From assembly GCA_015069495.1 (NCBI GenBank), contig SVIN01000010.1, forward strand, positions 1-64,000: DNA of 64,000 bases, in the 5' to 3' direction. A model generated the notes under the pieces. That model was not told the origin of the DNA and made no database searches. It was given only the letters and a program-made list of their open reading frames with translations. A program made the position numbers and the translations under genes. Shown in pieces: positions 26,065 to 34,546 of this stretch (positions are counted from its first letter, which is position 1; each line of letters starts with the position of its first letter). Source of the DNA: Clostridiales bacterium. Lineage in GTDB: Bacteria; Bacillota; Clostridia; Christensenellales; Borkfalkiaceae.

Positions 26065-27964
26065 TTTCCCCTCCTTCAGAGGTTAAACGCGTACCTGCCC
26101 CCTTCATTTTTACATATTCCACCATTTTTTGCACAAAATTTTCCAAGGTGAAATCGCTGTTGATTACCACGCCTTTTCTCGCCAATGCAGTGGTAAGCTT
26201 TGCCGTAAACGGCACGTCCAACCCCTTTTCCGCTAACGCATTTTCATCCGCAAACAGCGTTTTAGGCTCTGCAACGGCAAGCACTTTACCATCCGAAAAG
26301 ATAGCGGCGCGGGTACAATTTTGCGCAATTTCATCCATGTCGTGCGACACAATAATGACCGTCTTACACCAATCGCTGTGAATGTTATGAAGCAGGGTCA
26401 TAATTTCCTCTTTCCCGCGCGGATCTAACCCAGCGGCAGGCTCATCCAAAACCAAAATTTCGGGTTTTGTTACAATTACCCCCGCAATCGCAACACGGCG
26501 TTTTTGCCCGCCCGACAACTCAAACGGCGAACGATCTTTCACCAACTCATAAGGCAACCCCACGGTTGTCAATGCATCGCACACCGCTTGCCGTACCTCG
26601 GCATCGCTTACGTCGGGTCGGAAGTTTTTCAACCCGAACGCTACGTCCTCAAACACCGTTTCAGCAAACAACTGATATTCGGGGTATTGGAAGACCATCC
26701 CTACCTTACTGCGCAATTCAGCAAAGTCTGTTGTTTTATCCGTCAAGTCATATCCATTGACCCGCAAAACCGTTTTCGGTGGAATGGGTTGACCTTTTTT
26801 TATTTTCTTTTCTTTATACTTTTTCTCTGCGGTAGGCACTTTCAACAAGGCGTTCAAGTGCTGTACAAAAGTCGATTTTCCGCTGCCCGTATGGCCGATA
26901 ATCCCGAAAAATTCACCCGCACGAATCTCCAAATCCACACCCTTTAATGCATGGGTTGCAAAAGGAGATTTCACGTTGTAAACGTAGGCAAGATTTTCAC
27001 AATACACCCGCCCATTTTCCGCGGTATTATCCACAGTAAAGCGCAATGAACGCGTACCTGCCCCCTGCATTTGAGGAATTTTTAAATTGGACGGCGTCAC
27101 TTTTTCCATTGCGGAAAGGATATTGGAAGCCACCGTTTCCGCATCCATACTGTCCGCAACAGGTAACCCTGCCTGCGATAAATACCGACAAATGCCTATC
27201 GAATGGGGCATTGACAAGGCGTAACGTTTCAACTGTTCATTCTTTTGAAAAACCTCTTCGGGCCTACCCTGCATCACAATTTGACCTTGGTGCATCACCA
27301 CTGCGCGGTCGGCAAGCAAGGCTTCCTCGGGGAAATGGGTAATCAAAATTACGGTGATATTCTCCTCACGGTTCAAACGCAAAACAACGTCCATCACCTC
27401 TCGCCTACCGCGAGGGTCTAACATCGCGGTCGACTCGTCCAAAATCATCACGCGGGGTTTCAAAGCCAACACCCCGGCAATCGCAATACGCTGTTTTTGA
27501 CCGCCCGACAAACGCGCGGGTGTTGCGTGACGGAATTTCTCCATCCCTACCGCGCTCAATGCAAAATCAATACGTCTGCCGATTTCTTCGCGCTCCACCC
27601 CGATATTTTCAGGACCGAACGCAATATCATCCTCCACGATAGAGGCAACCGTTTGGTTGTCTGGATTTTGGAACACAATCCCCACTTGTTTGCGAATATC
27701 AAACAAGCGTTTTTCATCCGTCGCATCCATGCCAAACACGGTAATTTTACCCGAATTGGGTGAAAGCAACCCATTGGTAAGCCGCGCCAGCGTAGATTTA
27801 CCGCTGCCGTTGTGCCCCAATATTGCGACAAACTCGCCCTCTTCCACTGTCAAATTTACACCGCGAAGCGCAAAATTGGCGTTGTTGGAAAACAGCGTAT
27901 CCTCGCTTTCTTTTTCCTCGTCATCGTAGGAAAAATATACGTTGTCAAACTTAATTGCTTCCAT
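26057..27964 (-). CDS. ecfA: Fused EcfA1-EcfA2 ATPase
   Basis: One 635-residue polypeptide carries both energy-coupling ATPases. The first half has Walker A GHNGSGKST (50-58), LSGGQ (about 152) and Walker B VMILDES (172-178). The second half has GHTGSGKST (357-365), LSGGQ and ILVLDEP. The halves are normally two adjacent genes. A linker of about 50 residues joins them and encodes MQGAGTR, spelled by the polar repeat motif; the same motif encodes MKGAGTR at the C-terminal tail. AAGG lies five bases before the ATG at 27964; the ATG 33 bases earlier is too close to its GGAG. Confidence 0.92.
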   Translation of the reverse strand: MEAIKFDNVYFSYDDEEKESEDTLFSNNANFALRGVNLTVEEGEFVAILGHNGSGKSTLARLTNGLLSPNSGKITVFGMDATDEKRLFDIRKQVGIVFQNPDNQTVASIVEDDIAFGPENIGVEREEIGRRIDFALSAVGMEKFRHATPARLSGGQKQRIAIAGVLALKPRVMILDESTAMLDPRGRREVMDVVLRLNREENITVILITHFPEEALLADRAVVMHQGQIVMQGRPEEVFQKNEQLKRYALSMPHSIGICRYLSQAGLPVADSMDAETVASNILSAMEKVTPSNLKIPQMQGAGTRSLRFTVDNTAENGRVYCENLAYVYNVKSPFATHALKGVDLEIRAGEFFGIIGHTGSGKSTFVQHLNALLKVPTAEKKYKEKKIKKGQPIPPKTVLRVNGYDLTDKTTDFAELRSKVGMVFQYPEYQLFAETVFEDVAFGLKNFRPDVSDAEVRQAVCDALTTVGLPYELVKDRSPFELSGGQKRRVAIAGVIVTKPEILVLDEPAAGLDPRGKEEIMTLLHNIHSDWCKTVIIVSHDMDEIAQNCTRAAIFSDGKVLAVAEPKTLFADENALAEKGLDVPFTAKLTTALARKGVVINSDFTLENFVQKMVEYVKMKGAGTRLTSEGGENA

Positions 27965-28018
27965 TTTTACCTTGGAAAGAACTACGTTCTTTTGCATACT
28001 CCGTTTTATCTCTATTAT

Positions 28019-28047
28019 ATTATAGCAAATTTTTTTATAATTTACAA
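28019..28047 (-). promoter_or_regulatory. Sigma-A promoter for the ecfA operon
   Basis: TTGTAA (complement of 28042-28047), a 17-bp spacer and TATAAT (complement of 28019-28024). Confidence 0.75.
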
Positions 28048-28118
28048 TGAAAACGAGGTGAAAAAGTGTGTTATTCCGTAGAAATATTATTATTTTTTCA
28101 TTTTTCGTTTGGACAATT

Positions 28119-28149
28119 CAAAAGGGATTTTCACCAAGAAAACCCCTTA
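28119..28149 (-). terminator. Possible terminator of the mrp/metallo-beta-lactamase operon
   Basis: On the minus strand AAGGGGTTTTC can pair with GAAAATCCCTT across a 5-base loop, with one mismatch, 30 bases past the gene end. The T-run is weak. Confidence 0.45.
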
Positions 28150-28178
28150 AAATACATTTCATCTCGTACATGGCAGCC

Positions 28179-29174
28179 TTATTTAATCAAATTTACCCCA
28201 AATCCGTCTGTCGAATTAATTGTAATCATAACCGCCCCGTCTCGATCCGTGCGAAACGTCGTCACCTCAGCATCACGCAAACGCTCAAGCGTTTCCTCGG
28301 TTGGATGCCCATAAGGATTGCCCTTCCCGCAGGAAATCACAGCCACCTCAATATTGCAATATTCTAACAATGCAGAGGCCGTTGAATATTTACTGCCGTG
28401 ATGCCCGACTTTCAAAATTTTTGTACGAGTCAAATCCACCCCAACGGGCAACATATTCAACTCGTCATCGCGAAGAAGTTCACCCTCACGCGCCATAGTA
28501 GCGTCCGCCATAAACAACGCGCCAACGCCCTTATATTCCAGCCACAATATAGAACATTCAGGCTCCTCGCCATTCAACATATTTGAATCTGTATCCAACG
28601 AATACGGATACAAACACGACAACTGATACGTTTTCTCTTTATCTTGCAAGAGCATCTCACGCGAGGTGTAAACAATTTCACACTCCTCAGCCAATACTTC
28701 TTGGTAAAATTGCAGATAGGTCGCGGTGGTATATTCGGGATTCACAAAGGGCAGGTATGCGTTGAGTACCGTTTTATACTGTAAAACAGCCGTCAAACCA
28801 CCGCAATGATCGGCATCCGAATGCGTGACAAACAGATAATCAATCACATCGATATCCAAGGCATTCAAATACCGCAAAACCGCCTTTGAGGCTTGATCGG
28901 AAGTATCCCCGCCATCAATCAACGCTACTTTTCCATCGGGCAATTCAATCAAGGCAGAATCCCCTTGGCCGACGTCTATGAAATGAATACGCAATTCTCC
29001 ATCCCCGCGTTCTGCAACGCTCGGTTTCGCCACGTAATATTTCCACGTTTTTGGCGGTACGAATACAGAAAACACGCACAAACCCAACACAATCACCAGC
29101 GCCACACACAAAGCGATGATACGGATCAGCCGTATTTTACTTTCTATTTTATTTTTCTCCGCTCGATACCCCAT
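28179..29174 (-). CDS. Membrane-anchored ComEC-like metallo-beta-lactamase protein
   Basis: A 331-residue protein with one N-terminal membrane anchor (about 16-40) and an external metallo-beta-lactamase domain. The metal motif is VTHSDADHCGG (HSDADH at 118-123), with GHHGS near 255 and the FIDVGQGDS opening strand near 65. This architecture matches the stand-alone hydrolase domain of ComEC, the DNA-uptake channel, but the channel region is absent. Such proteins are predicted extracellular nucleases or phosphodiesterases; the substrate is unknown. A reverse-oriented copy of the polar motif (28749-28765) lies within it. It follows mrp by 22 bases. Confidence 0.8.
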   Translation of the reverse strand: MGYRAEKNKIESKIRLIRIIALCVALVIVLGLCVFSVFVPPKTWKYYVAKPSVAERGDGELRIHFIDVGQGDSALIELPDGKVALIDGGDTSDQASKAVLRYLNALDIDVIDYLFVTHSDADHCGGLTAVLQYKTVLNAYLPFVNPEYTTATYLQFYQEVLAEECEIVYTSREMLLQDKEKTYQLSCLYPYSLDTDSNMLNGEEPECSILWLEYKGVGALFMADATMAREGELLRDDELNMLPVGVDLTRTKILKVGHHGSKYSTASALLEYCNIEVAVISCGKGNPYGHPTEETLERLRDAEVTTFRTDRDGAVMITINSTDGFGVNLIK

Positions 29175-29196
29175 ACATCTTCCGTAAAAACGCTAT

Positions 29197-30029
29197 TTAT
29201 TTTCTTTCCGCTTTTTCAATCTGTGTAAAAATTTCACTCAGCGCCGTGCTGTCATAATCTTCAATTCTGCCCGAATCCGCCAACTTTGCAATCGTGGGAT
29301 CCAAAGGCATACGCGCAATTGCAGGGATGCCGTATTCGGCTGCAATCGCCTTGGCTTTACTACTGCCAAACACTTCGATTTCCTTACCGCAATCAGGGCA
29401 GGCAAGATAGCTCATATTTTCCACCAAACCAAGCACGGGAATATTCATAATCCGCGCCATATTGACCGCCTTTTCCACCACCATTTTTACCAAATCCTGC
29501 GGAGTGGTAACAATGACAATACCCGCGATGGGGATACTTTGGAACACCGTCAAAGGCACGTCGCCCGTCCCAGGGGGCATATCAATGAACAGCAAGTCCA
29601 CGTCCTTCCAAACCACGTCCGTCCAGAACTGCATGACCGTACCCGAAATGACCATCCCACGCCAAATAACGGGGACGTTTCATCGTCGAGCAACAAGTTC
29701 ATGGACATCAACTGCATACCCGAGGGAGAAAGCACGGTATCAATCCCCGCTTCGCTACCCGTAGCGTGATCGGTTACCCCGAACATTTTCGGAATGGAAG
29801 GACCCGTAATATCCGCGTCCATAATCCCTACCGACATACCTTTTTTCTGTGCGAACGAAGCAAGCAACGCGGTGGTAAGCGATTTACCGACCCCGCCTTT
29901 CCCGCTGACCACGCCGATTACTTTTTTAATCGACGAATTTTTGTGTGGTTCTTTTAAGAAACTTTCCTTTTTCCGAGATGCGCAATTGGAAGCGCAACTG
30001 GAACAATCATGCGTACAATTTTCAGACAT
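29197..30029 (-). pseudogene. mrp: Mrp/NBP35-type iron-sulfur carrier ATPase, one-base frameshift
   Basis: A P-loop protein that assembles or carries Fe-S clusters. The first frame (from 30029) has a cysteine-rich start (CTHDCSSCASNC), the deviant Walker A GKGGVGKS (43-50) and DADITGPSIPKMFG. The second frame (to 29197) has FIDMPPGTGD, ENMSYLACPDCGKE with the cluster-binding CPDC, and a normal C-terminus. The break is at 29671-29674, where restoring one base to a run of four C (coding strand) yields SPVIWRGMVISGTVMQFW. Nothing else is damaged, so this is either a very recent mutation or an assembly/read error. Confidence 0.85.
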
Positions 30030-30055
30030 AATATTTCTCCTTTATACTCTTTCGT

Positions 30056-30084
30056 ATTATACCCCTTTTTATCGAAATTGTCAA
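30056..30084 (-). promoter_or_regulatory. Sigma-A promoter for mrp
   Basis: TTGACA (complement of 30079-30084), a 17-bp spacer and TATAAT (complement of 30056-30061), with AAGGAG then eight bases before the ATG. Confidence 0.85.
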
Positions 30085-30177
30085 GTATTACAAATGAAAA
30101 AGCCCGTCATCGCGCAATTTTGACAAAATCTTCTTCCCTCTTTCCGCAATGCATGTCAAAAATATAGGTAAAAATGG

Positions 30178-30206
30178 TTGCATTCGCGGTGAAAATAGTG
30201 TATAAT
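30178..30206 (+). promoter_or_regulatory. Sigma-A promoter for SRP RNA
   Basis: TTGCAT at 30178-30183, a 17-bp spacer and TATAAT at 30201-30206, five or six bases before the predicted RNA start. Confidence 0.85.
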
Positions 30207-30211
30207 AAATA

Positions 30212-30480
30212 GGCTGCGCGTAGGCGGGGAGTTAGCGGCACCCTATATCTGCAATCCGCTATAGCAGAGCTGAACGCCTTTCTAGACGCAATTTATGGAA
30301 GGTTTGCGCGCCGTAAGGAATGTTGATCGTAAGGTCTTATGCAACGTAATGCCGTGAACCGTGTCAGGACAGGAATGTAGCAGCACTAAGCGGATGTTTG
30401 CGTGTGCCATGAGGTAGCTTTGCAGTAGTCACCTGCGGCGTTTCCGCTTCGGTAAATTTCGGCGAAAAAGGATCGCGCAG
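30212..30480 (+). ncRNA. ffs: Signal recognition particle RNA, large Alu-containing type
   Basis: A roughly 269-nt RNA. The 5' part GGGGAGTTAGCGG, CCTATA, TGCAATCCGCTATAGCAG is the Alu-domain signature of Bacillus-type scRNA. The 3' part has the helix-8 sequences CCGTGAACCGTGTCAGGACAG and GGAATGTAGCAGCACTAAGCGG, which bind Ffh. The ends pair (CTGCGCG with CGCGCAG) and are followed directly by seven T, so the closing stem doubles as a terminator. Ffh and FtsY are not in the window. Confidence 0.93.
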
Positions 30481-30495
30481 TTTTTTTATTGTCAT

Positions 30496-30592
30496 AAAGG
30501 GCCATCGAGAAACAATGGTTTTTCGATAGCCCTTTCTATTTACAAGCGAAAATAAAATCATTCCGCCGATATCTTCAGTATCGACGGAATTT
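30496..30592. terminator. Two terminator hairpins between SRP RNA and dinB
   Basis: AAAGGGC with ATCGA pairs to TCGAT and GCCCTTT at 30496-30536, with a T-rich tail on plus. TTCCGCCGATA (30561-30571) pairs with TATCGACGGAA (30579-30589), with a T-rich tail on minus, and suits the end of dinB. Confidence 0.7.
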
Positions 30593-30599
30593 TCTTTTT

Positions 30600-31862
30600 T
30601 TATTCAATATCCTCATTGGAAGATGTTTCCTCTTTCTTACCGCGGATATCCAGACCGCTTAACTTTTCATCTTGTAAAATCAACCCACGCTGTACGCTGG
30701 CGTAACCGTACTTATCGCGCAGTTTCGCAATCGCACTTTCCGCGCGCTCTTTTTTGTCGTAATTGGCTCTATCACCCGACAAAAATGCATCCAAACTCAT
30801 TTGTTCCACATGATAATCAAAACCCGACACCGTAATCCCTAGCATTCGTACTCGCGTTCCAAACGGGAAATGTTTGCAAAATAAGTCAAACGCTGCCTTG
30901 GCGATATCCCCGCAAAGACTTGTCGGCAATACCTTTGTTTGGCAGGTTGTATCTTCCAACCGCTCGTTTCTCACTACGATATGCACGGTATTCGCCCGCC
31001 CTACGTCCGCCACGCGAAGCCGCCCCGCAACGCTTTCCGCAAGCGCGTAAAACCATCGCTTGATCTCCTCACGATCGGTGATATCATGGGGCAAAGTGGT
31101 CGAATTTCCAATCGACTTCAAATCCTCTTTTTTCTTTTCAAACTTAACTGGCTCCGTATCCTCACCACGCGCGTAAACGCGTAACTGCCTACCCCGTTTA
31201 CCCAAAAAACGGTTCAAAAGCGCCTCGTCCGCCACCGCCAAATCCCCAATGGTATGCACCCCGATTTTTGCCAATGTTTCCGCTGTGGATTTCCCCACAA
31301 ACAGAAGATCGCTAGCGGGTAACTTCCACACGATATCCTTGTAATTCTCTTCGCTGATTTCGGTTACCGCGTCAGGTTTTTTCAGTTCAGAGGCAAGCTT
31401 TGCGAATATCTTGTTGAAGCTAACCCCAATCGACACAGTCAAACCCAATTCCGCTTTAACTTCCGCGCGGATACGCTCGGCAATCTCCCGACCGTTGCCG
31501 AAAAGAAAAGTACTCTCCGTCATATCTAAGGCGCATTCATCGATACTGCACTCTTCAATTTTATCAGTATAACGCGCGTAGATTTCCACCACCTTACGCG
31601 AATATCGCTTATATTCGTGCATGTGCGCGCCTACCATTTGTAAGTTGGGACATTTTTTCAAAGCAGAATACACCGTTTCCGCCGTTTTAATGCCCAGCTT
31701 TTTCGCCTCTTCGTTTTTTGCAAGCACAATACCGTGCCGTTCCTTAGGATCCCCGCAAACAATCAACGGTTTCCCTGCCAATGCAGGATTACGCGCAATC
31801 TCCACAGAGGCGAAAAAATTATTCAAATCCGAATGTAAAATCACGCGTTTGCGCTCTTCCAT
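30600..31862 (-). CDS. dinB: DNA polymerase IV (Y-family)
   Basis: A translesion DNA polymerase. The 420-residue protein has the metal motifs HSDLNNFFASVE (Asp12) and ECSIDECALDM (SIDE at 106-109), and the helix-hairpin-helix thumb near 190-230. A little-finger domain extends to about 350. A longer-than-usual acidic/basic C-terminal tail ends in SSNEDIE and shows no obvious clamp-binding motif. It is 21 bases downstream of the thioredoxin reductase gene. No SOS box was recognised in the short gap. Confidence 0.92.
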   Translation of the reverse strand: MEERKRVILHSDLNNFFASVEIARNPALAGKPLIVCGDPKERHGIVLAKNEEAKKLGIKTAETVYSALKKCPNLQMVGAHMHEYKRYSRKVVEIYARYTDKIEECSIDECALDMTESTFLFGNGREIAERIRAEVKAELGLTVSIGVSFNKIFAKLASELKKPDAVTEISEENYKDIVWKLPASDLLFVGKSTAETLAKIGVHTIGDLAVADEALLNRFLGKRGRQLRVYARGEDTEPVKFEKKKEDLKSIGNSTTLPHDITDREEIKRWFYALAESVAGRLRVADVGRANTVHIVVRNERLEDTTCQTKVLPTSLCGDIAKAAFDLFCKHFPFGTRVRMLGITVSGFDYHVEQMSLDAFLSGDRANYDKKERAESAIAKLRDKYGYASVQRGLILQDEKLSGLDIRGKKEETSSNEDIE

Positions 31863-31883
31863 AATTTCGCCTCCTAACAGAGT

Positions 31884-32750
31884 TTACTTCAAAAATTCAC
31901 TAACCGAATGCGCGACAATATTTCCTTCCCCAATCGCCTTTGCGTATTGGTAAGGTCTGCCCGTACAATCGCCCGCGGCATAACAACCTGGGATATTGGT
32001 GGACATGTCCCGACCTACCGTAACGTGTCCGTTTTCCGTTTGCAAGCCGCCCATCAAAATCGCAGGCGAAACACTTTCACGCAACATAAACACCCCGTTT
32101 ACAGGTAAAGCCGCGGGAATATCTTCAGCGGGCGGAGTCGAAAACACCAAGTTTTCAACCCGCATTTTTCCCTCGATTTTGGCAGGCATTTTGCGTATCA
32201 CGGTGATATTTTCACGATGAATTTCCACGTTTTTATACATGGGAATCAGGTATACTTTTTCCGCGAAATCGGCAAGATATCCGATTTCATGCTCTAAGCG
32301 TTTGGTGGTGCAAACAACCGCAATCGTTTTCCCTTTATACAAGAATCCATCGCAGGTCGCACAATAGCTTACCCCGCGCCCGACAAAGTTTTCTTCTCCC
32401 TCGATTTGTTTAATACTTTCCACCCCGCAAGCAAGGATTACCGAGCGGCTTTCATACTGTGTACCATCCTGCGTCAAAATGGTAAAACCCTCTTTCAACG
32501 CGTATACGCCTGCCACCTTTTCCTCTTTCACCTCAATTTCCGCTTGCGATAACTGTGCTTGCAAAGCCTTGACAAAGGCTTGTCCTGACACGTCCGCAAG
32601 CCCTGGATAATTGTGAATTTTTTCCGCTTTTTCAATTTTCTCGCTTAAAGATTTTGAACCAAACATCAAAAAACTTTTTCGATTTGACTGTAAAGTCAAC
32701 GCCGCTGAAATCCCCGCGACGCCGCTTCCTACAATAATGCAATCTATCAT
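31884..32750 (-). CDS. trxB: Thioredoxin reductase-like NAD(P)H flavoprotein
   Basis: A 288-residue flavoprotein with FAD-binding GSGVAGISAALTL (8-20), the redox pair C130-ATC-C133 in SYCATCDGFLYKG, and C-terminal GCYAAGDCTGRPYQYAKAIGEG. It presumably reduces thioredoxin or a related thiol carrier with NAD(P)H. The canonical GGGN/DSA NADPH-binding loop is replaced by VVCTTKRLEHEIGYLADF. That suggests an altered electron donor, as in ferredoxin-dependent relatives, though this is inference. No thioredoxin gene is adjacent. Confidence 0.85.
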   Translation of the reverse strand: MIDCIIVGSGVAGISAALTLQSNRKSFLMFGSKSLSEKIEKAEKIHNYPGLADVSGQAFVKALQAQLSQAEIEVKEEKVAGVYALKEGFTILTQDGTQYESRSVILACGVESIKQIEGEENFVGRGVSYCATCDGFLYKGKTIAVVCTTKRLEHEIGYLADFAEKVYLIPMYKNVEIHRENITVIRKMPAKIEGKMRVENLVFSTPPAEDIPAALPVNGVFMLRESVSPAILMGGLQTENGHVTVGRDMSTNIPGCYAAGDCTGRPYQYAKAIGEGNIVAHSVSEFLK

Positions 32751-32770
32751 AACTTACTCCTATTGCATAC

Positions 32771-32799
32771 AGTATAACACACATTCGCAAAATAATCAA
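32771..32799 (-). promoter_or_regulatory. Sigma-A promoter for trxB-dinB
   Basis: TTGATT (complement of 32794-32799), a 17-bp spacer and TATACT (complement of 32771-32776). AGGAG precedes the trxB ATG. Confidence 0.65.
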
Positions 32800-32826
32800 C
32801 CCCGAAAGAAAAATTTCTTTCGGGGG
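32800..32826 (-). terminator. Intrinsic terminator of the ROK-SIS operon
   Basis: CCCCGAAAGAAA pairs perfectly with TTTCTTTCGGGG, followed on the minus strand by TTGATTATTTT. It overlaps the -35 of the trxB promoter. Confidence 0.75.
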
Positions 32827-32839
32827 AATCGCTTTTTAC

Positions 32840-33478
32840 TTAGAAAAATTCTTCTTCCAGCATTGCACACAAACAATGATATACAGGCAAATGCAGTTCC
32901 TGCACCTTAAAAGTTTCCTTTTCGGGAACAATCACCGCGCAATCGGCAAGGTCTTTCAACATACCGCCCGTACCGCCTAACAGCGCCGCAACTTGCATAT
33001 TCTTCGCCTTTGCAACCGTCGCCGCATAGATGCAATTTTTCGAGTTCCCCGAAGTGGAAAGGGTCAGCAACACGTCCCCAGCTTGTCCCCAAACGTTGAC
33101 CTGCTGAGCAAATACAAACATCGGGTCGCGATCGTTTTGGAAAGCCGTGGAAAATGCCGCATGTCCACACAAAGACACCGCAGGGAGCCCGCATTCCAAC
33201 TGTTCAATCAATACCTGCCCCCGCTCTCCTTGCATTTTTAAGGCTTCCGCATACCCGCCTTGAACAGGTCTGCACTTTTTAAAACTTTTCAAAAGTTCCC
33301 CTGCAATATGCTCGCAGTCCGACGCGCTTCCACCATTCCCACACAAATATAAGCGATGCCCGCTTGCAAAGCAGTTGTATAAGGTTTGATACGTTGACAG
33401 AATATCCTCCTCACATCCCGCCAAAGCAGGATATCTTTCCAAAGTTTCCGTCAAAATTTGTTTGGTTGTTCCTTTCAT
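32840..33478 (-). CDS. SIS-domain sugar-phosphate isomerase, GmhA-like
   Basis: A 212-residue SIS-domain protein. LCGNGGSASDCEHIAGEL is the signature of phosphoheptose isomerase (sedoheptulose-7-phosphate to glycero-manno-heptose-7-phosphate), and LLTLSTSGNSKNCIYAATVAK is the second phosphosugar loop. Heptose genes also occur in Gram-positives for S-layer glycans, but no other heptose gene is here, so the substrate is open. The second ATG is chosen because AGGAG lies seven bases ahead of it. It follows the ROK kinase gene by two bases. Confidence 0.8.
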   Translation of the reverse strand: MKGTTKQILTETLERYPALAGCEEDILSTYQTLYNCFASGHRLYLCGNGGSASDCEHIAGELLKSFKKCRPVQGGYAEALKMQGERGQVLIEQLECGLPAVSLCGHAAFSTAFQNDRDPMFVFAQQVNVWGQAGDVLLTLSTSGNSKNCIYAATVAKAKNMQVAALLGGTGGMLKDLADCAVIVPEKETFKVQELHLPVYHCLCAMLEEEFF

Positions 33479-33480
33479 TG

Positions 33481-34422
33481 TCATACTCCTTTTGCGATTG
33501 CAAGCGCCGCAATATCACCGATATGTTCACTGAGCTGTGCAGGTACAATTTCGCATACTTCCGCACTGATTCCAAGCGCTTCTTTTTCAATTTCCTTTTT
33601 CATCGCAGGCACAAGTAACGCATGCGAGCGCATGAATACCCCGCCGAGAACAATTTTTTCAGGGTTTAAAATATCAATCATGATACTCAAGCCGCGCCCT
33701 AACATTTGACCGCTTTTTGCAAAAACACGTTTTGCAAACGAGTCGCCGTCAAATGCCGCTTCCGCCAACTTTTTGGTCGTAATCGCAGACATGCCCCCCA
33801 TCTTTTCCACGCAAGCGGGCATTTTTTTACAGCGCATCGCCATTTCCTGCGCCAAGCGAGTAATCCCGCCCCCACTGCAGAACCCCTCGAATGAGCCATA
33901 TTTTCCATACCCAATCGGGCCTTTTTTTGCAAGACGGAGATGTCCCGCTTCACCCGCGTTGTCATTCGTACCTGCGTACAATTTGCCATCCAAAATCAGC
34001 CCTGCGCCAAGCCCCGTACCAAAGGTGAAAAATATCATATTTTTCGTACCGCGTCCCGCTCCGAACATCCATTCCGCCACAGCGCAAGCGTTCGCATCAT
34101 TTTGCAAACGCGCGGTTAAACCAAAGTTTTCTTTTACGTATTCGACAATAGGGAAGTTATACCACCCATCCGCTAAGTTGGGCGGATTGACAATGATTCC
34201 CGTTTTGCTGTTTAACGGACCGCCGCAGCTAATCCCTGCCTGCGTTGCCCCCGATTGCGCCTTATATTCTTCCACAAAGGGCTGCAATGCCATCAGCGTT
34301 TCCGTTGCCGAGGGCAAAGTTTTCACTTCGTTTCTCGCGAGAATTTCTATTTTATCGCCTGTGATTTTACCAAGCGAAGCGGCACACTTCGTACCGCCGA
34401 TATCCAAACCAATATAATACAT
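33481..34422 (-). CDS. ROK-family sugar kinase
   Basis: A 313-residue ROK kinase, probably for glucose or a related sugar. It has YIGLDIGGTKCAA (ATP-binding, 3-15), QNDANACAVAEW with the catalytic-type aspartate, and FFTFGTGLGAGLILDG. The zinc-binding CXCGXXGCXE motif of typical ROK members is replaced by GYGKYGSFEGF, so three ligand cysteines are absent. The upstream extension of the frame is rejected: GGAGG precedes the ATG at 34422. It is paired with the SIS gene as a two-gene sugar-phosphate operon. Confidence 0.87.
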   Translation of the reverse strand: MYYIGLDIGGTKCAASLGKITGDKIEILARNEVKTLPSATETLMALQPFVEEYKAQSGATQAGISCGGPLNSKTGIIVNPPNLADGWYNFPIVEYVKENFGLTARLQNDANACAVAEWMFGAGRGTKNMIFFTFGTGLGAGLILDGKLYAGTNDNAGEAGHLRLAKKGPIGYGKYGSFEGFCSGGGITRLAQEMAMRCKKMPACVEKMGGMSAITTKKLAEAAFDGDSFAKRVFAKSGQMLGRGLSIMIDILNPEKIVLGGVFMRSHALLVPAMKKEIEKEALGISAEVCEIVPAQLSEHIGDIAALAIAKGV

Positions 34423-34441
34423 ACTTATCCTCCGCGTATCT

Positions 34442-34470
34442 ATTGTATCAAGATTGTATAAATTTGTCAA
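34442..34470 (-). promoter_or_regulatory. Sigma-A promoter for the ROK-SIS operon
   Basis: TTGACA (complement of 34465-34470), a 17-bp spacer and TACAAT (complement of 34442-34447), 19 bases before the corrected start. Confidence 0.85.
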
Positions 34471-34504
34471 TAGTTCAACGCTAAAAACTCCCCCGCGCGC
34501 AAAA

Positions 34505-34534
34505 AAATTCGCCGCCCGACGCATAGTCGGGCGG
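34505..34534 (-). terminator. Intrinsic terminator of the acyltransferase gene
   Basis: CCGCCCGAC (34512-34520) pairs perfectly with GTCGGGCGG (34526-34534); the minus strand continues CGAA and a T7 run. Confidence 0.85.
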
Positions 34535-34546
34535 TCGATTTACCGT

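Noticed and set aside
30364-30561. 65-codon minus-strand frame
   Set aside because: It lies wholly within the SRP RNA and its terminator.
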